Shown here: in pieces, positions 26,320 to 32,885 of the stretch
Layout: every line of letters begins with the position of its first letter
How positions within the stretch are numbered: the stretch's first letter is position 1
NCBI GenBank assembly: GCA_020627965.1
Contig: JAHDFX010000010.1
Location: 11,360 to 47,648 of the forward strand
DNA length: 36,289 nucleotides
DNA from: Saprospiraceae bacterium
Lineage (GTDB): Bacteria; Bacteroidota; Bacteroidia; Chitinophagales; Saprospiraceae
Reading direction: 5' to 3'
Translations under genes and position numbers: made by a program
The notes under the pieces: generated by a model
What the model was told of the DNA's origin: nothing
The model's input: only the letters and a program-made list of their open reading frames with translations
Databases searched by the model: none

Positions 26320-27165
26320 TTAAAATCCTTGCTGACACTCCCCTGGTTTGCTTGCTGTGATCCATATATCCACAGGTTCGCCCATGCGAATGATGTCTCC
26401 TCGACTATAATCCGGAGATTGTTTCCAAACATAAGCTGCTGTACTATCTTTGACCGTCTCATCTGCAACAATAGAACCTATATTAAGATTGTATCCCTGT
26501 ATCTGAAATTTAGCTTCTTCCAGTGTCTGACAAACCAATTTGGGAACCACCATAGACGAACCGCTTCCTTCTGCAACTACTAAAGTAAGCTCAGAACCTT
26601 TAGGAATTTTCAAAATAGTTTTCTTGGATTCAGGGCGTTGAAGCTTCTTCCCGTCATACTTAACTTGTAAAACGGTATTCCGGGCTGGGTCAGGCTTATA
26701 TTCAATTTTTTTATTGACAGAAAAACCTCTGGCTCTTAATAATCGCTTGGCAAAGCTCAAATCTTTTCCCCATATATCGGGTACATTAACTGGCGGCGGA
26801 ACACTGGCATTGACCGTAAGGTATACTTTCCTGCTTTCTTTTACTTTAGAATTAGGGGAGGGGTCTTGCTCCAGAATGGTGAATGGTTTTTTATCGGGGA
26901 AATACAGTGAATCAATAACAAATAATTCGATATGCTTCCCTTTCATTTGTTCCTGAGCCAGCTCAAAGGACTGACCACGAAGATCTGGAAGTGTGATAGA
27001 TTCTCCATGCTTGGTATAAATATCTAAAAATTTAAATACCACAAACAGTAAAACTGCCATAATACCCAGAGCAAAGACAAAGTTCTTCAAAAATACCCGA
27101 CTGGACAGGAAATATCCAGTCTCTATAAAGAATCTTTTAAACCAGTTTAATATTTTGTTTATCAT
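26320..27165 (-). CDS. PASTA-domain membrane protein
   Basis: A 281-residue protein with a short cytoplasmic N-terminus, one membrane helix (about 28-50) and three periplasmic PASTA domains: about 55-117 (ITLPDLRGQSFELAQEQMKG), 120-195 (NVPDIWGKDLSFAKRLLRAR) and 203-275 (VVPKLVCQTLEEAKFQIQ). PASTA domains bind peptidoglycan fragments or act as ring-forming modules. There is no kinase or penicillin-binding domain. In Bacteroidota this gene is usually next to a D-Ala-D-Ala ligase and rluD; here ligase and PASTA are adjacent but rluD is absent. Its leader is the octamer-repeat element shared with the gene at 6541. The ATG at 27165 is directly preceded by that array and an A-run. Confidence 0.92.
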   Translation of the reverse strand: MINKILNWFKRFFIETGYFLSSRVFLKNFVFALGIMAVLLFVVFKFLDIYTKHGESITLPDLRGQSFELAQEQMKGKHIELFVIDSLYFPDKKPFTILEQDPSPNSKVKESRKVYLTVNASVPPPVNVPDIWGKDLSFAKRLLRARGFSVNKKIEYKPDPARNTVLQVKYDGKKLQRPESKKTILKIPKGSELTLVVAEGSGSSMVVPKLVCQTLEEAKFQIQGYNLNIGSIVADETVKDSTAAYVWKQSPDYSRGDIIRMGEPVDIWITASKPGECQQGF

Positions 27166-27250
27166 TTTGTTGTGTTGATGTGTTATTGTGTTATCGTATT
27201 ATTGTGTTATTGTTGAACGATAACACTTTAACACGCTGGCACTATAACAC
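27166..27250 (-). repeat. Octamer repeat leader before the PASTA gene
   Basis: On the minus strand the array reads as degenerate TAACACAA octamers (copies with one to three changes) ending CACAACAAA directly before the ATG at 27165. Upstream inverted copies GTGTTATAG, GTGTTAAAG and GTGTTATCG precede it. GTGTTATCG and a CGATAACAC in the array form a perfect 9-bp stem. Same unit, same order and same position as before the gene at 6541. Confidence 0.85.
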
Positions 27251-27282
27251 TTCAATTAACTTAATCGCTCAATCAACCTAGA

Positions 27283-29955
27283 TCACTCAGTTCTCATTCC
27301 ATACTCCAGAATACGATCAATAAAATCATAAGGCTTATAGCCATTTATAGCTGTCTGGTGGAAAATACAGGTTGCCGGTGTCATACCGGGCAGTGAATTT
27401 ATTTCAATAATAATAGTTTCTACTTTTCCATCTTCGTAAATGCGAACGAAGGCATCTATACGTGCATAACCCTCTACATGGAGTATACGTGCAGCCTTTT
27501 CGAGGTCGGCTTTTACCTGCGCCGCAATATACGTATAATCCTGCTCATTATCAGCAAATCGGGCAGGGGTGATATTTTGTCCTTCACCTGCCAGAAATTT
27601 TTCTTCTAATGATAATATCTCACCTTCTGATAAAGCTTCTGAGGGTTCAAATAATTCATACTCCAACTGACCATTAACCCGACGTGTTAGCAAACCGCCG
27701 GTGATCTCCAGAAAATGCTTTGCACCTTTGGCATCTATCAGTGTTTCAATAAGTGCCTGTTGTTTCTGTGGAAATTCCTCTTTGGGTAGTAGTTTTAAAA
27801 TAGCGGCATCCTGTTCAGACACAAATTCTTCGGTTTCCTTACGGAAAATAGCCCTTAAATAAGCGACCATCTGGTCACGGTCTTTGATTACTTTGACGGC
27901 TGAACTGCAACCGTCGTCTACTGGTTTTGCGATAAGCGGATACTCAAACTGAGCTTGTATATTGCTGATACATATTCTGGCATCTGATTCAAAATCAGAC
28001 TTTTGTATTAGTAATTGATGGGCTACTGTAAATCCGGCAGCCTTGAGTTTTTGAAGGGTCTCGTATTTGTTGATAGTGATATTGGAAGAATGAGGAGGAG
28101 AGCCGTTATAAGGTAACCCTAATGTATTAAAAATCCCCTGTAATGTTCCATCTTCTCCAGGTCTTCCATGTAAGGCTATAAAGGCTGCATCCGCCATGTT
28201 TTTCAGTTCCTCATACGACAATTTCTTGGGTTGAAAAACCACATTTGAAGAAGCATATTTACTAGTCAGTCGGGCGCATTGTTGTTTGATAGATTCAACA
28301 ACCGGATGCTTTTGATAGGTATATATTTTGTCCCTGATATCGTCTGCATTATCTTTCAATAGCAGGTTGATAGGGATTTGGTATAACTGAATATCTTCAC
28401 TATTTCCCGTAAGGAAAACAGGAATTGGTTCATACTTATCGGAACTGGCTAGTTTTTCATAAATATTCCGCCCGCTTTCCACCGAAATATGTCGTTCGGA
28501 AGAATAGCCTCCCAGAATAACCGCAATTTTTTTCTTTTGAGTTTCCTCTGTTCTCAAGGAATTGATCTGTTGGTCAAGCTCATGGAGCAGGATGTCAAAG
28601 TTGTTGATTTCCAGTGTCGTAGCAATGCGTTCCTGTAAAGAAGCCCGGATAATATAGGTCAGGAACTGAGAAGGATTAAGCCCGATCTCTGCTGCCTGAT
28701 GAAAGAAAAAAGAAGAGGGTAGCATCCCCGAAGTTGTATTCGGGTCATTCAGATAAATAGTACCATCCGCCTTAATAAAACCATCAATGCGGGCATAGGT
28801 ATTGAATTCCAGATAATTGAAAAGTCGCTCACATTCCTGACGAATCTCATTGATCTGAGCATCGGGGAGACGAATAGGCGTTTCTTTGCGAGATAAGCCG
28901 GCAAGGTATTTAGAGCGATAGTCGAACACCTCTTTACCTTTTATGATCTCGGTAGGTGGAAGGGCTACTACAGAGCCGTCTTCCTGACGGAGTACAATAC
29001 AGGAAAACTCTTGTCCGTCAATAAATTCTTCGGCTATAACGATCTGCTCAGTCAGATGACCTTCCAGTATGATCGTTTGATTGCCTTCGGCAAAATAGGT
29101 GTTCAAAAACGTCAGTAGATCCTCAGGATGATAGATCGTTTTTTCACCAGCGTCTAGCGGAAAACCGATGCCTTCACGTATGTCGCCCAATTTTCTTAGA
29201 AAAACGACTTTTTCTTCATCAGAATAAGCTGTCCATTGATCATCAGTAATCTGTTCTCTGAAAAAGGCATCATTGACAGCCTTAGAAAAGCCAGCTTCAC
29301 CAATACTTTCGTCTATAATAGCAACACCAATGGAAGAACCCTGATTAGCTGGACGAATAACGATCGGGAAACCCGTAGTAGCTATAACTTTTTTGTATGT
29401 TTCATGGGTATCAGCATTGATCCAGTCTGCCCGCTTGATTTCCATGATATTGGGGCATGGAAAACCGCCGGCACTCATGATCTTTTTTTGAAATGCTTTG
29501 TCCATACCGATACTGGAAGCACGAATGCCACTGCCGGTATATGGAATACTCAGACTTTCCAGCAAACCCTGTATTTGTCCGTCTTCACCAAAATTACCAT
29601 GGAAGGCAAGGAAAGCAAAATCCATCAGTTCTGGTAGCTCGCTAAGCTGTACTGGTTTGCCTACTTTTTGCATCAAAGCCTGATAGTCTTTATCAGACAA
29701 ATCGGCAATGCTTTCTATGTATATCTGAAATTCATTAATTGATGGAGGAAGGCTACTGATCGGCGGATAAAAATCGCGAATAGTGCCTTTATAAATATAT
29801 TGCCAGTCCAGCAAAATAAAATTACGTTGGCTATCGACAAAGAGTGGTACAGGCTCAAAGAGTGTTTTGTTGAGATTGTCGTAAACCGTTCTTCCTCCGG
29901 CAAAGGAAATTTCCCGTTCACGGGACGGACCGCCAAATATAATTCCTACTTTCAT
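27283..29955 (-). CDS. Tandem (double) D-alanine-D-alanine ligase fusion
   Basis: An 890-residue cytoplasmic ATP-grasp protein made of two complete Ddl units, residues 1-450 and 475-890, each longer than classical Ddl (306-370). Unit 1: IIFGGPSREREIS (5-17), RPANQGSSIG (201-210), VFDYRSKYLAG (343-353), ARIDGFIKADG (388-398), LNDPNTTSGM (402-411). Unit 2: VILGGYSSERHIS (479-491), KPVDDGCSSAV (677-687), SLEEKFLAGEGQNITPA (782-798), ARIDAF (831-836), IIEINSLPGMTP (849-860). Both keep the first-domain Glu, the omega-loop Ser, the ARxD pair and the metal-binding Asn. Unit 1 has Asp where the usual Glu precedes that Asn (DPNT). A 75-residue insertion (230-305) in unit 1 is not shared. The enzyme would make D-Ala-D-Ala for peptidoglycan. 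The ATG at 29955 is natural. Confidence 0.93.
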   Translation of the reverse strand: MKVGIIFGGPSREREISFAGGRTVYDNLNKTLFEPVPLFVDSQRNFILLDWQYIYKGTIRDFYPPISSLPPSINEFQIYIESIADLSDKDYQALMQKVGKPVQLSELPELMDFAFLAFHGNFGEDGQIQGLLESLSIPYTGSGIRASSIGMDKAFQKKIMSAGGFPCPNIMEIKRADWINADTHETYKKVIATTGFPIVIRPANQGSSIGVAIIDESIGEAGFSKAVNDAFFREQITDDQWTAYSDEEKVVFLRKLGDIREGIGFPLDAGEKTIYHPEDLLTFLNTYFAEGNQTIILEGHLTEQIVIAEEFIDGQEFSCIVLRQEDGSVVALPPTEIIKGKEVFDYRSKYLAGLSRKETPIRLPDAQINEIRQECERLFNYLEFNTYARIDGFIKADGTIYLNDPNTTSGMLPSSFFFHQAAEIGLNPSQFLTYIIRASLQERIATTLEINNFDILLHELDQQINSLRTEETQKKKIAVILGGYSSERHISVESGRNIYEKLASSDKYEPIPVFLTGNSEDIQLYQIPINLLLKDNADDIRDKIYTYQKHPVVESIKQQCARLTSKYASSNVVFQPKKLSYEELKNMADAAFIALHGRPGEDGTLQGIFNTLGLPYNGSPPHSSNITINKYETLQKLKAAGFTVAHQLLIQKSDFESDARICISNIQAQFEYPLIAKPVDDGCSSAVKVIKDRDQMVAYLRAIFRKETEEFVSEQDAAILKLLPKEEFPQKQQALIETLIDAKGAKHFLEITGGLLTRRVNGQLEYELFEPSEALSEGEILSLEEKFLAGEGQNITPARFADNEQDYTYIAAQVKADLEKAARILHVEGYARIDAFVRIYEDGKVETIIIEINSLPGMTPATCIFHQTAINGYKPYDFIDRILEYGMRTE

Positions 29956-29989
29956 GGATGATGAGTGATAAATGCTGAATTTTATGGCG

Positions 29990-29997
29990 CAAAAATA
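29990..29997 (-). promoter_or_regulatory. Candidate -7 box for the double ligase gene
   Basis: On the minus strand TATTTTTG fits TAnnTTTG, 35 nt before the ATG at 29955. No TTTG is seen at the -33 position, so it is half-supported. The following leader contains ATTTATCACTCATCAT, related to the hutU leader repeat. Confidence 0.3.
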
Positions 29998-30138
29998 GCT
30001 TTTTTAAAGCATAGAAGGGTATAGATTAACAGCAATTTAACGGAGGGCTTGGTTCTGGGGAGTATTAAGTGATTGCTTATTGGATTGATTTGGTTAATTG
30101 AGCAGATTAAGTAATTAAACACGTTCTAATACATCCAA

Positions 30139-30570
30139 TCAACTAGTATGATCTGCAATGATCAGCCATTTGCCTTTTATTTTTTTGACAATGAGTAGAA
30201 AATGTCCTTCGAGGTCATCCATTTCTTTGCGGGCGAGCATAAACTTACCGGTGACAGAAACCACTTTCCGACTTTGTGCAGTAACATCAATAAGCTCAAA
30301 ACTGAGTTTGCCCATGGCTGCTGTGTCAGGATAAGCTTTTTTATAATTATCCAGTGTTTGTTGCCAGCCATAGGTCACCCCTCTGGAGCCGATGAATTGT
30401 AGTTTGTCGGATTTCCAGTATCCTTCCATGAAGGCATTAATGTCGCCTTTATTCCAGTCTTCAGATTGTACTTTCAATAAGGTTTTGACTTCCTCAATGG
30501 CTTTATTAGATTGGGCTTGCAGTGGCATATAAAATAGTATACAGATAGATAGAAGAAATAAGTTTTTCAT
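30139..30570 (-). CDS. Exported DUF4440/SnoaL-like protein
   Basis: A 143-residue protein with a signal peptide (MKNLFLLSICILFYMPLQAQ) and a single NTF2-like cone fold. It has KAIEEVKTLLKVQSEDWNKGD, INAFMEGYWKSDKLQFIG, YGWQQTLDNYKKAYPD, and a closing LIVKKIKGKWLIIADHTS. DUF4440 proteins often bind small molecules and sometimes have enzymatic activity; nothing here identifies a substrate. It sits 23 bp after the alpha/beta hydrolase and is probably co-transcribed with it. A TAATTTTG six bases upstream resembles a -7 box but is too near the ATG. Confidence 0.85.
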   Translation of the reverse strand: MKNLFLLSICILFYMPLQAQSNKAIEEVKTLLKVQSEDWNKGDINAFMEGYWKSDKLQFIGSRGVTYGWQQTLDNYKKAYPDTAAMGKLSFELIDVTAQSRKVVSVTGKFMLARKEMDDLEGHFLLIVKKIKGKWLIIADHTS

Positions 30571-30593
30571 ACAAACAAAATTAGTAGTTTTAT

Positions 30594-31523
30594 TTACTCA
30601 TTTAGAAAATTGAATAAAGCCTGTGCAGTTTCTTCTGGTTTTTCTACCATGGGGACATGTCCTACATCTTCATAGACAATTAATTGACTGTTTTCAATAT
30701 CGTGTTTGAATTTCATGGCATCTACATAGTGGATGACTTTGTCTTTTTGCCCCCAGATAATGAGGGTAGGATGGCTAATATTTTTAATTTGGTCTGTATT
30801 GGCTTTGGGAGATTGGGTAGCATATTTGATAAGAGAAGCCAGATTACCTTCACGATTAGCAAGTCCGTAATAGCGATTCACCATAAAATCATTGACAACC
30901 GATTTGTCTTCAAAAGCATTCATCATCAGGTTTTTGACAATGAAGCGGGGAATACCTTTAATCAATAATTTTTTGAAGAATGGCTTACTGGCATAATCGA
31001 CGGTCTTGGGGCGAGTGCCGTCACCAAAATAACCGGCGGAGGCTATGAGTACCAGTTTTTTCACTCTTTGCGGACAAACCAATGAAAATTCCCAACTTAC
31101 CCAGCCACCAAATGAGTTGCCAATCATATAGCATTTCCCGACATTAAGCCTGTTTAAAAATGCCCGCATAAAAATATTGAAATAGCGTACATTCAAATGT
31201 CGGCGCGGAGGTATATCTGATAAGCCAAAGCCTGGTAAATCCATTGAAATCACCCGATATCCTTTTTTGATGAGCAGTTTACTCCATTTGCTCCAGGTAT
31301 GTAACGAAGCTCCAAAACCATGTAATAATACAATCGGTTCTCCTGCTCCCTCATCTCTGTAGTGAATGCGAAGCCCACCAATATACATGAATTTGGACTT
31401 ATAGCTGGTGAATAACTCGTCTGCCTGTTCTTTGGTTAAAATATGATTGCCATAGCCGCCCCTTGCCGCAGAATATACATATATCCCGGCAGACATAAAG
31501 GCATCCATGATGTACTTACGCAT
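30594..31523 (-). CDS. Alpha/beta hydrolase
   Basis: A 309-residue hydrolase. It has the oxyanion strand IVLLHGFGASLHTW (64-77), DLPGFGLSD (95-103) and the nucleophile elbow GNSFGG with Ser137. The acid is Asp261 in WGQKDKVIH and the base is His289 in EDVGHVPMVEKPEE. The triad is complete. The N-terminal 45 residues form an extra segment with no clear secretion signal. The family covers esterases, epoxide hydrolases, haloalkane dehalogenases and C-C hydrolases; no specific substrate can be chosen. It is divergent from the sigma-factor gene and upstream of the DUF4440 gene. Confidence 0.9.
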   Translation of the reverse strand: MRKYIMDAFMSAGIYVYSAARGGYGNHILTKEQADELFTSYKSKFMYIGGLRIHYRDEGAGEPIVLLHGFGASLHTWSKWSKLLIKKGYRVISMDLPGFGLSDIPPRRHLNVRYFNIFMRAFLNRLNVGKCYMIGNSFGGWVSWEFSLVCPQRVKKLVLIASAGYFGDGTRPKTVDYASKPFFKKLLIKGIPRFIVKNLMMNAFEDKSVVNDFMVNRYYGLANREGNLASLIKYATQSPKANTDQIKNISHPTLIIWGQKDKVIHYVDAMKFKHDIENSQLIVYEDVGHVPMVEKPEETAQALFNFLNE

Positions 31524-31677
31524 GAAGTATTAAATTTGATGAAGTTGAAATGTATAGGCTTGGTAAAGGTATTAATGTATTGGATAATCAGCAAATATTA
31601 TTCCGCTTTAGAAGGAATAAAAATTATAATTTCCTTATCATTACATGGTGAATTTAGAACTTTATAGCGTCTTATTA

Positions 31678-32262
31678 ATGTCATCAAAAAACAAATTATC
31701 CGAAAAGGGACTATTAGAACAATGGAATTTATTTGTTGAAACAAATGATTCAGCAGCATTCAACACTATAGCCAGTCAATTGCATGATGATCTATTGAAT
31801 TATGCAATTGGAAAAGTGAGTTCAATACCTCAGATAGATGCACAAGACATTGTACAGGAGGTTTTTATTAAACTATGTAAAGGCAAATATAAAATAGAAA
31901 AGAGTGTTAAAGGTTATCTTTTGTTCATGGTAAATACCAAATGTATGGATGAACTGCGTAAACACAAAGTACCACAATCTGTACCTTCCTTTGAAGAGCC
32001 TGCTGGATTAGCAGAAGATAAACTTAGAGAGATTGATGAACAGGCTAAGAAATGTTTATCAAAAGATCAGTATGATTTTTTTTATAATTATTGTAATGCC
32101 TACATAGCGGCCATTGAAGATGGTGGAGAGACCGCATATGAAAGACTCGTTGAAATATATGGATTCACCCTGGAACATGCAAGAAGGAAGAAACAAACTG
32201 TTACTCAAAAGCTTATCCGATGCATGAAAAAACTCGAACAATCTAAATTTAAAAATGACTGA
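31678..32262 (+). CDS. ECF-like sigma-70 factor
   Basis: A 194-residue alternative sigma factor (MSSKNKLSEKGLLEQW). An in-frame ATG at 31645 would add 11 hydrophobic residues and cannot be excluded. Region 2 spans about 25-90 (DLLNYAIGK, DAQDIVQEVFIKLCKGK, GYLLFMVNTKCMDELRKHK), binding core polymerase and the -10. Region 4 occupies about 120-185 (YGFTLEHARRKKQTVTQKLIRCMKKL), its helix-turn-helix reading -35. A looser region 4 with an inserted NAYIAAIEDGGET is atypical. No promoter of the ordinary Bacteroidota type is seen upstream, consistent with self-activation (inference). Its 3' end overlaps the next gene by 8 bp. With the converging TPR-CHAT gene it forms a likely regulatory module. Confidence 0.88.
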   Translation: MSSKNKLSEKGLLEQWNLFVETNDSAAFNTIASQLHDDLLNYAIGKVSSIPQIDAQDIVQEVFIKLCKGKYKIEKSVKGYLLFMVNTKCMDELRKHKVPQSVPSFEEPAGLAEDKLREIDEQAKKCLSKDQYDFFYNYCNAYIAAIEDGGETAYERLVEIYGFTLEHARRKKQTVTQKLIRCMKKLEQSKFKND

Positions 32263-32875
32263 ATACGATAAACATAACTTATTCGAGACAGAACTTATTC
32301 TGGATTATTTGGATGGTATCCTGCTCAGTGATTTGCAGCAATTGATAAATGAAGAATTGAAAGCTTCAGAAGCTTTTAAAACCTTTGTCGAAGGAGTAAA
32401 AACGACTTATCAAGAAGCTGGAAACGACAGAGTACTTATGCAAAAAAACATGGATAAAGCTAAAGTCAGAACATTAGAGAAACTGAGTTCATTATTTCCA
32501 CAGACAACTTTTTCTATTCAGGATGCAATAGATTATACCAGGGAACAACTTATCAGGTTTTTTACCCCTGTACCTCTATTTGACTTGGCTTTAACTACTC
32601 GTGCCAGTTCATTACTAAAAAAACCTGAACAGGATACAGACGCTACAGGAAGTTTAATCCTTGAATTTCATCATATTATCCCCGATTTTATTGAATGTGC
32701 CATAGTTGGTAATGACAAAGAAGAGTTGGTCAGTTATATGATTCCGCCAGATATAAGTCAATATATTATCGATACAAGTATGCTTGATCCCGGAGTTTAT
32801 TATCTTGATCTTGTATTGGGAGATCATCAGGAAATGCTTCGGTTTTATATTGAAAAACATTTAAAGCCCAATTAG
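32255..32875 (+). CDS. Unrecognised protein coupled to the sigma factor; candidate sigma-regulating partner
   Basis: A 206-residue protein without signal peptide or membrane helix, so cytoplasmic. Its ATGACTGA start lies inside the sigma gene (8-bp overlap), so translation is coupled and amounts of the two proteins are probably matched. The N-terminal half (1-120) is helical, with LILDYLDGILLSDLQQLINEELKAS reminiscent of anti-sigma N-termini but without a zinc-binding HxxxC motif. The C-terminal third (130-206) is strand-rich, with IIDTSMLDPGVYYLDLVLG and EMLRFYIEKHLKPN. This looks like the GxYxLxL end of a T9SS sorting domain, though no export signal exists. I recognise no family. Context makes it a candidate inhibitor or protease substrate in the neighbouring CHAT system. 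Confidence 0.8.
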   Translation: MTEYDKHNLFETELILDYLDGILLSDLQQLINEELKASEAFKTFVEGVKTTYQEAGNDRVLMQKNMDKAKVRTLEKLSSLFPQTTFSIQDAIDYTREQLIRFFTPVPLFDLALTTRASSLLKKPEQDTDATGSLILEFHHIIPDFIECAIVGNDKEELVSYMIPPDISQYIIDTSMLDPGVYYLDLVLGDHQEMLRFYIEKHLKPN

Positions 32876-32885
32876 GAATTAAATA

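Noticed and set aside
26223-26471. Minus-strand ORF of 82 codons overlapping the PASTA gene end
   Set aside because: It is out of frame with the PASTA gene, overlaps its conserved third domain and has no leader of its own.
30576-30583. TAATTTTG as a -7 box for the DUF4440 gene
   Set aside because: It lies 6 bp from the ATG and has no -33 partner, so transcription would start at or after the start codon.
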